A stretch of 64,000 bases of DNA from Rhizobium sp. NXC14 (GCF_002117485.1 NZ_CP021030.1:2297001-2361000); one strand, 5' to 3'; shown: positions 39,449-48,620, counted from the stretch's first letter. Numbers and translations: made by a program. Notes: a model not told the origin generated them from the letters alone.

Positions 39449-39471
39449 AAAGACCCGCATCAACGACCCGC

Positions 39472-39495
39472 CAGGAGGCGGCGCACCGCCTCCTG
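39472..39495 (+). terminator. Terminator hairpin after the BON gene
   Basis: Perfect 10-bp stem CAGGAGGCGG / CCGCCTCCTG with loop CGCA, then TTGGTT. It begins 24 bp after the stop codon. The rest of the 297-bp gap is AT-rich and shows nothing else. Confidence 0.65.
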
Positions 39496-39745
39496 TTGGT
39501 TCCGGACATTACCAAAAGTTAACAATTTCCGATTGTAGCAGGAGCAAGAGCTTGCAGTCTATTTTGTTCGGCGATTGCCGTAACGGAAACGTCAAATTCG
39601 TTAACAACACCGTGATTTCATTTGAACAAAAGGCAATGAAGCGACCGGCTTCAGTTCACAATATTGCCGCAATTGACGCGCGAAATCTTCTCCGCCGGGG
39701 ATGGTTTATGTTGTTGAATACAACAACAGATTGAGGAGAAGAACC

Positions 39746-40114
39746 ATGCGCATCAAATTTGCCTTCGCCGCATCCCTGTTTGCCGTCAGCCTTGCAGGCT
39801 CTGCCTTCGCTCAGCCGACTTATTCCGATGATTATACCAACGACAGTGATGGCTTTGCGCCCTCCAAGATGGCGCCGCCTGCCCCCGTGCACTATAGTAA
39901 CAACCACAAGGCTCCGGCCTATTCCAGCGATTACACCAATGACAGCGACGGCTTCGCCCCGGTTGCCATGACAAAACCGGCGATTGACAGGACCGCGACT
40001 GCAAGCATCAAGCCCCTCCCCCCGTGCCATAGCATGGTCGGCCCGAGCGGCTCCCATACCAAAGGTGCCGACAGCGGCGCCTCGCGCACAGAAGCCTGCC
40101 GCGCAACGCATTGA
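39746..40114 (+). CDS. Small exported repeat protein of unknown function
   Basis: 122 residues from MRIKFAFAASLFAVSLAGS with a signal peptide ending AFA. The mature part opens with two near-identical units, YSDDYTNDSDGFAP and YSSDYTNDSDGFAP, 33 residues apart, each followed by a basic/Pro stretch. The carboxyl end has two cysteines (PPCHS, EACRATH) likely to form a disulfide. An ideal GAGGAGAAG precedes the ATG. Family not recognised. Confidence 0.7.
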   Translation: MRIKFAFAASLFAVSLAGSAFAQPTYSDDYTNDSDGFAPSKMAPPAPVHYSNNHKAPAYSSDYTNDSDGFAPVAMTKPAIDRTATASIKPLPPCHSMVGPSGSHTKGADSGASRTEACRATH

Positions 40115-40124
40115 TCCGATAAAT

Positions 40125-40148
40125 AAGGGGCCGGAGAATCGGCCCCTT
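40125..40148. terminator. Bidirectional terminator between convergent genes
   Basis: AAGGGGCCG / CGGCCCCTT with loop GAGAAT, in the 60-bp gap between the repeat protein gene and the methyltransferase gene. A-T pairs at the base serve as U-tracts on both strands. Confidence 0.8.
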
Positions 40149-40174
40149 CATTCTAAACAGGGATCTGTCTGGCT

Positions 40175-40828
40175 TCAGAACACCAATGGAAGGAGCCGGT
40201 AGCGGGTCGTAGCCATGAAGGCCGCGTAAACAGGATCCTCCCTGAGCAGGCGCTCTTCCGCAAGAAGGCGTAGACACTGTGCGGCAAGTGCCGTGGCATA
40301 AATGGCAAAATTCCAAAAGCTCGGATGGGCCAGGAAGAAGCCGACATGCGTCAGCAGATAACCTGCGTACATCGGATGGCGGATCAACCTGTAGGGCCCG
40401 CCGATCTTCACGCCGCGATTTGCCGGCACCAGGCCGAAGCTTCGCCGCAATACCAGCTTTGCGGATATCTGCAGCAGGAAACCCAGCAACATTGCCAGAA
40501 AACAGAACCAGAGCGGTGCGAACGGCACCGCTGCCGAAGGCCTGACCAGCAGCGGGAAGAGCGTCCCGATCGCGGTGAACGCCCAGTCGAAGAGGCGCAA
40601 AGATGCGTTCCGAGTAGGCCGGCGCGTCAGGATCAGAAAGGCGGCGGCTCCTTCCGAAATCAGCAACAAACAGTCAATGATCGCCCGATTGTCCTGCATC
40701 TGGGGCATGACACGCATAACGATCGCAACGAAGAGATAGCCCAGGAGCACCTTCTCGATAATGTCGAGGACGAAATATGTATCGAGGAATGACCAGCCTG
40801 CCGCCTCTTTCTTTTCCATCATCCCCAA
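40175..40828 (-). CDS. Isoprenylcysteine carboxyl methyltransferase-like membrane protein
   Basis: 217 residues with five or six membrane helices. The SAM-binding end is typical of the ICMT/PEMT superfamily: GPYRLIRHPMYAGYLLTHVGF and EERLLREDPVYAAFMATTRYRLLP. Bacterial members methylate unknown lipid or thiol acceptors. First ATG codons are close together (MGMMEKK), so the start is uncertain by two or three residues. Confidence 0.88.
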   Translation of the reverse strand: MGMMEKKEAAGWSFLDTYFVLDIIEKVLLGYLFVAIVMRVMPQMQDNRAIIDCLLLISEGAAAFLILTRRPTRNASLRLFDWAFTAIGTLFPLLVRPSAAVPFAPLWFCFLAMLLGFLLQISAKLVLRRSFGLVPANRGVKIGGPYRLIRHPMYAGYLLTHVGFFLAHPSFWNFAIYATALAAQCLRLLAEERLLREDPVYAAFMATTRYRLLPLVF

Positions 40829-41067
40829 GACTTCCGCAGATATGAAATTGTAGCGTCTTATGTATTCGTCGAACTAATAATAGGTTAAACCACCGCCCAA
40901 CATCTCGCAGTTCGAGCGAGTCGCCCGAAGAACCGAATCGTTTTTCGCATGGTTTGCTCAATGCCCTTATGCTTTGCCGATCCTTTGCAGAAACGGCAGC
41001 GATCATAGGCACGGGCTGATCAAGGGATGCCGAAATTATCGCTCGGCGAACGTTTCCCTGATAGGGA

Positions 41068-41152
41068 TGGTGCGGTCGAGAAGACTCGAACTTCCACGGG
41101 TTGCCCCACAGCGACCTCAACGCTGCGCGTCTACCAATTCCGCCACGACCGC
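41068..41152 (-). tRNA. tRNA-Leu (anticodon GAG)
   Basis: Minus-strand cloverleaf: acceptor GCGGTCG / CGACCGC, D-arm GGCGGAATTGGTAGACGC, anticodon stem CAGCG / CGCTG with loop TTGAGGT (anticodon GAG, reading CUC and CUU), a long variable arm as in class II tRNAs, and TTCGAGT in the T-arm. CCA is encoded (41070-41068). Confidence 0.96.
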
Positions 41153-41334
41153 ATCGTGGTAGGTGCCGATTTGCTTCGGCGGGGCAGCATGTAGCAAAAG
41201 CATTTGGGGTGCACAAGGGCGATATGACAGTTTTTTTGAAAACCTTTCACGGCATTTGAATTGGCCGGAAAACGGGTCCATATAGGTCTCCTGCCGCCCC
41301 TGTTTCGTCAGGCATTTGGGACAGGCGGCAAGGA

Positions 41335-42054
41335 ATGGCCATGCTTCGCACCGATCTCGAATTCTCCATGCTCCCGAAACTCGGCACCCGCCCGGTGCGC
41401 TGGCGCATCGCCGATGGACTCGTTGCCTATGAGGCGGCGGTGGAGACGATGGAGCGCGAGGTGGCGGCGATCGGAGAAGGCGGCGACGAGCTTGTCTGGC
41501 TCGTGGAACATCCGCCGCTCTATACTGCCGGCACCAGCGCCAATGCGGGCGACCTCGTCCAGCCGGATCGCTTTCCGGTCTTTGCGACGGGACGCGGCGG
41601 TGAATATACCTATCACGGACCCGGTCAGCGCGTCGCCTATGTCATGCTCGACCTGAAGCGCAGGCGCCAGGATGTACGCGCCTTTGTCGCCGCGCTCGAG
41701 GAGGTCGTCATCCGTACGCTCGACATGATGAACGTGCGCGGCGAGCGCCGCGAGGATCGTGTCGGCGTCTGGGTGCGCCGCCCGGAAAAGCCGTTGCTGC
41801 CAGACGGCACGATGGCTGAAGACAAGATTGCCGCCCTCGGCATCCGGCTGCGCAAATGGGTGACCTTCCACGGCCTGTCGCTCAACGTCGATCCCGATCT
41901 CGATCATTTCAGCGGCATCGTGCCCTGCGGGATATCTGCCTATGGCGTCACCAGCCTCGTCGATCTCGGCCTTCCCCTCATGATGGCGGATGTGGACATC
42001 CGGCTGCGCGCCGCTTTCGAGACGGTTTTTGGTGAAACGGTCAATGACTCCTGA
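41335..42054 (+). CDS. lipB: Lipoyl(octanoyl) transferase LipB
   Basis: Moves octanoyl from acyl carrier protein to lipoyl domains, including the GcvH protein encoded further along in this window. 239 residues. Motifs: [34 protein letters not shown], catalytic Lys in [18 protein letters not shown], and catalytic Cys in [15 protein letters not shown] Met two codons later is an equal start. Confidence 0.95.
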   Translation: MAMLRTDLEFSMLPKLGTRPVRWRIADGLVAYEAAVETMEREVAAIGEGGDELVWLVEHPPLYTAGTSANAGDLVQPDRFPVFATGRGGEYTYHGPGQRVAYVMLDLKRRRQDVRAFVAALEEVVIRTLDMMNVRGERREDRVGVWVRRPEKPLLPDGTMAEDKIAALGIRLRKWVTFHGLSLNVDPDLDHFSGIVPCGISAYGVTSLVDLGLPLMMADVDIRLRAAFETVFGETVNDS

Positions 42055-42134
42055 CCGTTTGCGGGGTTTCACGGGCTTGATTTGCCCGCCTTTCCCGTGA
42101 TTGATGGGCACTGTTCCCATAAGAATCGGCAGCC

Positions 42135-43055
42135 ATGTCAAAGCCCCATCAAAATTCCCTGCAGGGCTTGGCAATCATGTCCGGCGCCATGTTCATTCTG
42201 CCCACCATGGATGCCATCGCCAAATATATGGCGACCTTTGAGGCGATGTCGCCGGGTCAGGTCACCTTCTATCGCTTCTTCTTCCAGATCGCCTGCACCC
42301 TGCCGATTCTCTTTGCTGTTTTTGGACGCAGGGCGCTTTCCGCAAAGCGGCCGTGGATGAATCTGCTGCGCGGCGTGTTGCACGGGGGAGCGAGCCTGCT
42401 GTTTTTTGTCGCCGTCAAATACATGCCGCTGGCCGACGTATTTGCCATCTATTTCGTCGAGCCTTTCATGCTGACCGCCATGTCGGCCCTGTTCCTTGGA
42501 GAGAAGGTCGGCTGGCGCCGCTGGATGGCGATCGCTGTCGGTTTCGGCGGCGCCATGATCGTCATCCAGCCGAGTTACGAGATTTTCGGCCTGAAGGCGC
42601 TGCTGCCGGTAGCCTGCGCCTTTCTCTTCTCGCTCTACCTTTTCCTCAATCGCGCGATCGGCGAGGCTGATTCGCCGCTCACCATGCAGACGATGGCCGG
42701 CATCGGCGGAACGATCTTCATGGCGGCCGCCCTTCTCGTCGGCAGCAGCGCCGGCAATGGGGACTTCGCCATATCCCTGCCCTCCTCCGGCCTCGGCCTT
42801 GCGCTGCTTCTCGCCCTCGGCTCGATCTCAGGATATGCGCACATGCTGGTGGTGCGAGCGTTCCGGCTTGCACCGCTGTCGCTGCTTGCCCCGTTCCAAT
42901 ATTTCGAGATCATCTCGGCCACAGTGCTCGGCTATGCGCTGTTCAATGATTTCCCGAATTTCTCCAAATGGATGGGCATTTTCATCATCGTCGCATCCGG
43001 CCTCTTCATCATCTGGCGAGAGCGGCTGCAGGCGCGATCGCTAAAATCTTCGTGA
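42135..43055 (+). CDS. EamA/RhaT (DMT) family transporter
   Basis: 306 residues with ten predicted membrane helices in two EamA repeats (about 10-140 and 155-290), the layout of drug/metabolite exporters. Motif YFVEPFMLTAMSALFLGEKVGWRRWMAIAVGFGGAMIVIQP closes the first repeat. Substrate unknown. Starts with MSKPHQNSLQG; cytoplasmic carboxyl tail RLQARSLKSS. Confidence 0.9.
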   Translation: MSKPHQNSLQGLAIMSGAMFILPTMDAIAKYMATFEAMSPGQVTFYRFFFQIACTLPILFAVFGRRALSAKRPWMNLLRGVLHGGASLLFFVAVKYMPLADVFAIYFVEPFMLTAMSALFLGEKVGWRRWMAIAVGFGGAMIVIQPSYEIFGLKALLPVACAFLFSLYLFLNRAIGEADSPLTMQTMAGIGGTIFMAAALLVGSSAGNGDFAISLPSSGLGLALLLALGSISGYAHMLVVRAFRLAPLSLLAPFQYFEIISATVLGYALFNDFPNFSKWMGIFIIVASGLFIIWRERLQARSLKSS

Positions 43056-43123
43056 TTCGCGCAGCAGGCGGTTAACCCCCCTTCTTGAGGGATCGTCAAT
43101 TCGCAGTCGCTAAAACTGTCTCC

Positions 43124-43140
43124 GGCTTCATGATGAAGCC
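43124..43140 (+). promoter_or_regulatory. Palindrome in the leader of the next gene
   Basis: GGCTTCATGATGAAGCC, 8-bp arms around a single G, ends 12 bp before the ATG of the following gene and just upstream of its TGGAG ribosome binding site. Could be an operator or a translational hairpin. Confidence 0.4.
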
Positions 43141-43152
43141 TGGAGTTAAAAC

Positions 43153-43857
43153 ATGAGCGAATTCCGTCTCGCTTTTCCGGCCTGTGTCGTGGCCGGCAAG
43201 CATCGGCTGATGGCCGAAGATATCGTGCTGCTGCGCAAACATGCTTTCCCCGAAGGCATCCGGACGTCCCAGGATGTCGTTGCAATGTTGGCGCTCAACA
43301 ATTCCTGCCCCGAAAAATGTGCCGAGTGGAACGCTTTCTTCGTAGAGCAGATCGCCGGTTTCATCGTCCATTACACCTATCCGCAGGGCTCGCTTGATGA
43401 AATCAACGTTGCCTGGATCATGCGCATGTTCACGACCGACGGCATCGTCAACTCGGCGCTGGAGCTTGAGCTCATTCTTCACGTCATGGAGATTTCAGCC
43501 GATGTCCCGGGTGAATTGAGAGCGCTTGCCCTCGACCAGCTTCGCCTGGCGATTACAGACGGCATCGGCGGCTATAAGCTGTCGCGCGCCGTCGACCACA
43601 AGAACATCACACGCCAGGACGTCGATTTTGCGATGCGCATCTTCAGAGGCATCGCCGCAGACGGGGTGATCGCCGTGTCGCCGCCCGAATATGGCGTCCT
43701 CCACCAGATCGAGCAGGCAACGCTGCCGGGCGCCAACCATCCGCACTGGGCCGGGATCATGGCCGCGGTCACGCTGCGCGATCGCCCGGAACCGCCCCGC
43801 AGCCGCTGGCTGCGCATCATCGACGAGGAATCGGTCGCGGAAGCGGCCGTCGCCTGA
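43153..43857 (+). CDS. Conserved hypothetical protein
   Basis: 234 residues, mostly helical, soluble, no signal peptide. Blocks such as MAEDIVLLRKHAFPEGIRTSQDV, ADVPGELRALALDQLRLAITDG and ITRQDVDFAMRIFRGIAADG look like repeated helical pairs and recall TerB-like folds, but the family is not recognised with confidence. Commonly conserved in Rhizobiales upstream of pccA in my recollection; that linkage is inference. Confidence 0.7.
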   Translation: MSEFRLAFPACVVAGKHRLMAEDIVLLRKHAFPEGIRTSQDVVAMLALNNSCPEKCAEWNAFFVEQIAGFIVHYTYPQGSLDEINVAWIMRMFTTDGIVNSALELELILHVMEISADVPGELRALALDQLRLAITDGIGGYKLSRAVDHKNITRQDVDFAMRIFRGIAADGVIAVSPPEYGVLHQIEQATLPGANHPHWAGIMAAVTLRDRPEPPRSRWLRIIDEESVAEAAVA

Positions 43858-43909
43858 CATTAAGCGGCTTAATCTCACGTCTCCCGCCTGCTGGTATCAA
43901 GCCCAATTG

Positions 43910-43947
43910 TGCGTTCCGGTGTTTTATGCGTAAAACTCCGGAACGCA
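43910..43947. promoter_or_regulatory. 38-bp inverted repeat upstream of pccA
   Basis: Arms TGCGTTCCGG-T-GTTTTA and TAAAAC-T-CCGGAACGCA around TGCG: 16 of 17 pairs match. It ends 18 bp before the pccA ATG, immediately ahead of GGTGGAG (ribosome binding site). It could be an operator, a leader hairpin, or the terminator of the preceding gene (only TTT follows). Confidence 0.6.
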
Positions 43948-43965
43948 TTTCTGGGTGGAGTCTCG

Positions 43966-45975
43966 ATGTTCAAGAAAATCCTGATCGCGAATCGCGGCGA
44001 GATTGCCTGCCGCGTGATCAAGACCGCGCGCCGCATGGGCATTTCGACCGTTGCGGTCTATTCGGACGCGGATCGGGATGCGCTGCATGTCGAAATGGCC
44101 GATGAAGCCGTCCATATCGGCCCCGCCGCAGCGTCGGAAAGCTACCTGGTCGCCGACAAGATCATCGCCGCCTGCAAGGCGACCGGCGCCGAGGCGGTGC
44201 ATCCCGGTTACGGATTTCTCTCCGAGCGCGCCTCTTTCTGCGACGAGCTGGAAAAGCAGGGCATCGTCTTCATCGGCCCGAAGCCGAAGGCCATCATGGC
44301 GATGGGCGACAAGATCGAATCGAAGAAGTTCGCCAATGCGGCCGGCGTCTCCACCGTGCCCGGCCATCTCGGCATCATCGAGGACGCTGCCCGCGCGGAA
44401 AAGATCGCTGGCGGCATCGGCTATCCGGTCATGATCAAGGCGTCTGCCGGCGGCGGCGGCAAGGGCATGCGCATTGCCTGGAACGAGGCCGAGGTGCGCG
44501 ACGGCTTCGAGCGCGCCCGCTCCGAGGCGAAGAGCTCCTTCGGGGACGACCGCGTCTTCATCGAGAAGTTCATCGTCGAGCCGCGCCATATCGAGATCCA
44601 GGTGCTGGCTGATGCGCATGGCAAGGTCGTCTATCTCGGCGAGCGGGAATGCTCGATCCAGCGGCGGAACCAGAAGGTGGCGGAAGAGGCGCCCTCGCCT
44701 TTCCTCGACGAAAAAACGCGCAAGGCTATGGGCGAACAATCGGTGGCGCTGGCGAAAGCCGTCGATTACCAGAGCGCCGGCACCGTCGAATTCATCGTCG
44801 ACCGCGACCGCAATTTCTATTTCCTCGAAATGAACACCCGCCTGCAGGTCGAGCATCCGGTGACCGAACTCATCACCGGCATTGATCTCGTCGAACAGAT
44901 GATCCGCATCGCCGCGGGAGAGCCGCTCAGCTTCAGCCAGGAGGATGTCAGACTGGACGGCTGGGCGATCGAAAGCCGGCTCTATGCCGAAGATCCATAC
45001 CGCAACTTCCTGCCTTCGATCGGCCGCCTGACACGCTACCGGCCTCCGGCCGAAGCAAGGACCGGCAACATTGTCGTCCGCAACGATACCGGCGTCTACG
45101 AGGGCGCCGAGATCTCGATGTATTACGACCCGATGATCGCCAAGCTCTGCACCTGGGCGCCGACGCGCAGCGAAGCGATCGAGGCCATGGGTCGGGCGCT
45201 GGACGGCTTCGTCGTCGACGGCATCGAGCACAATGTTCCCTTCCTGTCGGCGCTGATGAAACATCCGCGTTGGCGCGAGGGCCGGCTTTCCACTGGCTTC
45301 ATTGCCGAGGAATATCCTGACGGTTTCGCGCCGATGAAGCCGGACCGGCAGGAGGAAGCCATGCTTTCCGCAATCGTGCTGTCTGCCTCGCTCATCGAAG
45401 CGAACCGCCGCGAACGTTTCGCCGATCGCCTGCGCGCCGCATCGGCCACACTGCGGGAGCATTGGGTGGTCAAAACAGGAGACAGCTACGTCGCTGTCAG
45501 ATTGCTCGATGGCCTCGTCACTATTCCTTTCGATATGGAGATGGAGATCGAGGGTGAAAGCCGGAGCGTTGTCACCGATTGGAGACCGGGCGATCCGGTC
45601 TGGAGCGGCAGGGTCGGCGACCAGGATATTGCCGCGCAGATCCGCCCAGTCCTCAACGGCCTGCGCATCAACTGGCAGGGACTGTCGCTGATCGCCAAGG
45701 TCTTTTCGCCGCGCCATGCGGAACTCGACAGGCTGATGCCGGTGAAGCTGCCGCCGGATACCTCTAGGCTCCTGCTCTGCCCGATGCCCGGCCTGGTCGT
45801 GTCCATCGCCGTCGCCGAGGGTCAGGAGGTCAAGGCCGGTGAGACGCTTGCGATCGTCGAGGCGATGAAGATGGAAAACGTCTTGCGCGCCGAGCGCGAT
45901 CTCGTCGTCTCGAAGATCAATGCCGCCGCCGGCGAAAGCCTGGCCGTCGACGCCGTCATCATGGAATTCGCTTGA
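43966..45975 (+). CDS. pccA: Propionyl-CoA carboxylase alpha subunit (biotin carboxylase and carrier)
   Basis: 669 residues from MFKKILIANRGEIACRVIKTARR. Biotin carboxylase with ATP-grasp loop KASAGGGGKGMRIA, EAMNTRLQVEH-type block (FLEMNTRLQVEHPVTE), then a BT linker region and a carboxyl-terminal biotinyl domain with EAMKMEN (Lys biotinylated). Carboxylates biotin for transfer to propionyl-CoA by the beta subunit. Distinguished from acetyl- or methylcrotonyl-CoA carboxylases by length and by the presence of a pccB-type gene 3 kb away, on the other strand; substrate choice is inferred. Confidence 0.92.
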   Translation: MFKKILIANRGEIACRVIKTARRMGISTVAVYSDADRDALHVEMADEAVHIGPAAASESYLVADKIIAACKATGAEAVHPGYGFLSERASFCDELEKQGIVFIGPKPKAIMAMGDKIESKKFANAAGVSTVPGHLGIIEDAARAEKIAGGIGYPVMIKASAGGGGKGMRIAWNEAEVRDGFERARSEAKSSFGDDRVFIEKFIVEPRHIEIQVLADAHGKVVYLGERECSIQRRNQKVAEEAPSPFLDEKTRKAMGEQSVALAKAVDYQSAGTVEFIVDRDRNFYFLEMNTRLQVEHPVTELITGIDLVEQMIRIAAGEPLSFSQEDVRLDGWAIESRLYAEDPYRNFLPSIGRLTRYRPPAEARTGNIVVRNDTGVYEGAEISMYYDPMIAKLCTWAPTRSEAIEAMGRALDGFVVDGIEHNVPFLSALMKHPRWREGRLSTGFIAEEYPDGFAPMKPDRQEEAMLSAIVLSASLIEANRRERFADRLRAASATLREHWVVKTGDSYVAVRLLDGLVTIPFDMEMEIEGESRSVVTDWRPGDPVWSGRVGDQDIAAQIRPVLNGLRINWQGLSLIAKVFSPRHAELDRLMPVKLPPDTSRLLLCPMPGLVVSIAVAEGQEVKAGETLAIVEAMKMENVLRAERDLVVSKINAAAGESLAVDAVIMEFA

Positions 45976-46050
45976 GCCCTGCTCGCCAGCCATGTCAAGC
46001 TTGGCCGATGCAAGCAGTTGGGAACCGACAAATTAGCAGGAGATAGGAAG

Positions 46051-47178
46051 ATGGACGTTCGCGCCGCCGTAGCCGTTCAGGCTGGAAAACCGCTTGAAGT
46101 GATGACCGTGCAACTGGAGGGGCCGAAGGCTGGCGAAGTGCTGGTGGAGGTCAAGGCGACGGGCATCTGCCACACCGACGATTTCACCCTGTCGGGCGCC
46201 GATCCGGAAGGCCTGTTTCCTGCCATCCTCGGCCATGAGGGCGCCGGCATCGTCGTCGATGTCGGCCCGGGCGTGACCTCGGTCAAGAAGGGCGACCATG
46301 TCATTCCGCTTTACACGCCGGAATGCCGTGAATGTTATTCCTGCACATCGCGCAAGACCAATCTCTGCACCGCCATCCGCGCCACCCAGGGCCAGGGCGT
46401 GATGCCGGACGGCACCTCGCGCTTTTCGATCGGCAAGGATAAGATCCATCACTATATGGGCTGCTCGACCTTCGCCAATTACACGGTGCTGCCGGAGATC
46501 GCGCTCGCCAAGATCAACCCCGACGCGCCCTTCGACAAGGTCTGCTACATCGGCTGCGGCGTCACCACCGGCATCGGCGCCGTCATCAACACCGCCAAGG
46601 TCGAGGTCGGATCGACGGCGATCGTCTTCGGCCTCGGCGGCATCGGCCTGAACGTCATTCAGGGCCTGCGGCTTGCCGGCGCCGACATGATCATCGGCGT
46701 CGATATCAATCCGGATCGCAAGGCCTGGGGCGAGAAGTTCGGCATGACGCATTTCGTCAATCCGAAGGAGGTCGGCGACGACATCGTGCCCTATCTGGTC
46801 AACATGACCAAGCGGGGCGGCGACCTGATCGGTGGCGCCGACTACACCTTCGACTGCACCGGCAACACCAAGGTGATGCGCCAGGCGCTGGAGGCCAGCC
46901 ATCGCGGCTGGGGCAAATCGGTCATCATCGGCGTGGCCGGCGCCGGCCAGGAGATCTCGACACGTCCGTTCCAGCTGGTGACCGGTCGCAACTGGATGGG
47001 CACTGCCTTCGGCGGCGCGCGCGGCCGTACCGACGTGCCGAAGATCGTCGACTGGTACATGCAGGGCAAGATCCAGATCGATCCGATGATCACCCACACC
47101 ATGCCGCTCGAAGACATCAACAAGGGCTTCGACCTGATGCACAGGGGCGAAAGCATCCGCGGCGTGGTGGTCTACTGA
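46051..47178 (+). CDS. adhC: S-(hydroxymethyl)glutathione dehydrogenase / class III alcohol dehydrogenase
   Basis: Oxidises the glutathione adduct of formaldehyde; cytosolic zinc enzyme. 375 residues from [17 protein letters not shown], preceded by AGGAGATAGG. Catalytic zinc ligands in GICHTDD, GHEGAG and YIGCGVTTG; structural zinc site [18 protein letters not shown] fold [12 protein letters not shown]. Glutathione-specific residues of class III enzymes are conserved in the block [18 protein letters not shown]. The next gene starts inside its stop codon. Confidence 0.95.
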   Translation: MDVRAAVAVQAGKPLEVMTVQLEGPKAGEVLVEVKATGICHTDDFTLSGADPEGLFPAILGHEGAGIVVDVGPGVTSVKKGDHVIPLYTPECRECYSCTSRKTNLCTAIRATQGQGVMPDGTSRFSIGKDKIHHYMGCSTFANYTVLPEIALAKINPDAPFDKVCYIGCGVTTGIGAVINTAKVEVGSTAIVFGLGGIGLNVIQGLRLAGADMIIGVDINPDRKAWGEKFGMTHFVNPKEVGDDIVPYLVNMTKRGGDLIGGADYTFDCTGNTKVMRQALEASHRGWGKSVIIGVAGAGQEISTRPFQLVTGRNWMGTAFGGARGRTDVPKIVDWYMQGKIQIDPMITHTMPLEDINKGFDLMHRGESIRGVVVY

Positions 47179-47651
47179 TGCCTGCAGCAAGCTACCGGGT
47201 CGATCTGAGGACTCTCGATGAGCTCCCCGCGCGGGAGCTCTACGACCTCCTGCGAATGCGGGTCGATGTCTTCGTCGTCGAGCAGAACTGTCCCTATCCG
47301 GAACTCGACGGCAAGGACATCGATGCCCTGCATCTCAGACTGCTGGAGGGCGGTGACCTCCTGGCGGCGGCGCGGATCCTCAAACCGCATGAGCCGCAGG
47401 ACCCGTCCAAGATCGGCCGCGTCGTCGTCTCGCCTGCCCATCGCGGCAAACGTCTGGGCGACGCATTGATGCGTGAATCGATCACCGCCTGTGAGCGGCG
47501 TTATCCGGCAAATCCGATTGCCTTGTCAGCGCAGGCCCATCTGCGCCGCTTCTACGAATCCTTCGGCTTTGTCGGGACGTCGCAGGAATATCTGGAAGAC
47601 GGCATTCCCCATATCGATATGGTCAGACGGCCGGCCATTCAGATGGCATGA
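47178..47651 (+). CDS. ElaA-like GNAT acetyltransferase
   Basis: 157 residues, related to ElaA: ELYDLLRMRVDVFVVEQNCPYPELDGKDIDALHL near the start, then IGRVVVSPAHRGKRLGDALMRESI for acetyl-CoA binding and ALSAQAHLRRFYESFGF. Substrate unknown. One-base overlap (TGATG) with adhC suggests joint expression. Confidence 0.9.
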   Translation: MPAASYRVDLRTLDELPARELYDLLRMRVDVFVVEQNCPYPELDGKDIDALHLRLLEGGDLLAAARILKPHEPQDPSKIGRVVVSPAHRGKRLGDALMRESITACERRYPANPIALSAQAHLRRFYESFGFVGTSQEYLEDGIPHIDMVRRPAIQMA

Positions 47652-47661
47652 GGACACCGCC

Positions 47662-48129
47662 ATGATCTATGTCGACGCCGATGCCTGCCCGGTGAAGCCG
47701 GAGATCCTGAAGGTTGCCGAACGCCACTGCCTCGAAGTCACGTTCGTCGCCAATTCCGGCCTGCGCCCGTCCCGCGACCCGATGGTCCACAACGTCATCG
47801 TCTCCAATGCCTTCGATGCCGCCGATAACTGGATCGCCGAGCGCGCCGGCGCCGGCGACGTCGTCGTTACCGCCGACGTGCCGCTTGCAGTGCGCTGCGT
47901 CGCCGCCGGCGCCTTCGTCAGCGGTCCGACCGGGCGTGTCTTCGACGAGACTAATATCGGCATGGCGAGCGCCATGCGCGATCTCGGTGCGCATTTGCGC
48001 GAAACCGGGGAAAGCAAAGGTTACAACGCCGCCTTCAGCCCGAAAGACCGCTCGCGATTCCTCGAAACTTTCGACCGCCTCTGCCGCCGTGCCAAGAGCC
48101 TTTCCGCCGAGGCCGGCGGCCAGTCATGA
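47662..48129 (+). CDS. YaiI/YqxD (DUF188) family protein
   Basis: 155 residues from MIYVDADACPVKPEI, the signature start of the family (VDADACPV). NYN/PIN-like fold with conserved acidic residues (DVVVTADVPLA, DETNIGMASAMRDL); a nuclease role is suspected for the superfamily. Follows the ElaA-like gene by 10 bp. Confidence 0.93.
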   Translation: MIYVDADACPVKPEILKVAERHCLEVTFVANSGLRPSRDPMVHNVIVSNAFDAADNWIAERAGAGDVVVTADVPLAVRCVAAGAFVSGPTGRVFDETNIGMASAMRDLGAHLRETGESKGYNAAFSPKDRSRFLETFDRLCRRAKSLSAEAGGQS

Positions 48130-48221
48130 CCTCTCTGGCGGCCGGCAAGAAACGGGTGGCATGGCAGCCATGCCGATTCCTACCTTGAAGACAGCCGTTC
48201 CCTCACTGATATAGGCACTAT

Positions 48222-48273
48222 CGCAGACGACTGCGGCGTCCTGAGGATGCAACCGTCGCGGGGACGGCCTCGC
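48222..48273 (+). promoter_or_regulatory. Guanidine-II riboswitch (mini-ykkC) upstream of the SMR exporter
   Basis: Two hairpins with the diagnostic ACGR tetraloop: P1 CGCAG-ACGA-CTGCG (48222-48235) and P2 GCGGGG-ACGG-CCTCGC (48258-48273, one G-U pair), joined by a 22-base linker. P2 ends eight bases before the AAGGAGAGG ribosome binding site of the gdx/sugE-type gene. The mini-ykkC class binds guanidinium as a dimer of such hairpins and usually turns translation on. Confidence 0.85.
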
Positions 48274-48293
48274 TCTTGAACAAGGAGAGGTGT

Positions 48294-48608
48294 ATGGCCT
48301 GGTTTCTGCTTTTTCTCGCTGGCCTTTTCGAATGTGGCTGGGCGATCGGCCTTAAATACACCGCGGGTTTCACGCGGCCGCTGCCGACGGCGCTGACCGT
48401 CATTTCCATGGTGGTGAGCGTCGTCCTGCTCGGCCTGGCGGTGAAGTACCTGCCGATCGGCACCGCTTATGCGGTGTGGACCGGCATCGGCACGGTCGGC
48501 ACCGTGCTCCTGGGCATTTGGCTGCTCGGCGATGGGGCAAGTGTCTCCCGTCTTGCCTGTATTGCACTGATCGTCGCCGGCATCACCGGCCTCAAGCTCA
48601 CCGCCTGA
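48294..48608 (+). CDS. gdx: Guanidinium exporter of the SMR family (Gdx/SugE)
   Basis: 104 residues with four membrane helices, starting MAWFLLFLAGLFECGWAIGLKY; Glu14 in the ECGWAIGLKY block is the coupling residue of SugE/Gdx-type SMR proteins, and TAYAVWTGIGTVGTVLLG is the conserved third helix. Exports guanidinium in exchange for protons; older names call it a quaternary-ammonium pump. Control by the guanidine-II leader directly upstream supports the guanidinium role. Confidence 0.92.
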   Translation: MAWFLLFLAGLFECGWAIGLKYTAGFTRPLPTALTVISMVVSVVLLGLAVKYLPIGTAYAVWTGIGTVGTVLLGIWLLGDGASVSRLACIALIVAGITGLKLTA

Positions 48609-48620
48609 TTCCGAAACGCT

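Noticed and set aside
41068..41152. tRNA-Leu as an integration site
   Set aside because: No integrase, direct repeat or foreign block lies beside it; both neighbours are ordinary core genes.
46051..48129. adhC-elaA-yaiI as a novel formaldehyde system
   Set aside because: Gene overlap shows an operon, but the acetyltransferase and DUF188 proteins are common housekeeping families with no specific link to formaldehyde.
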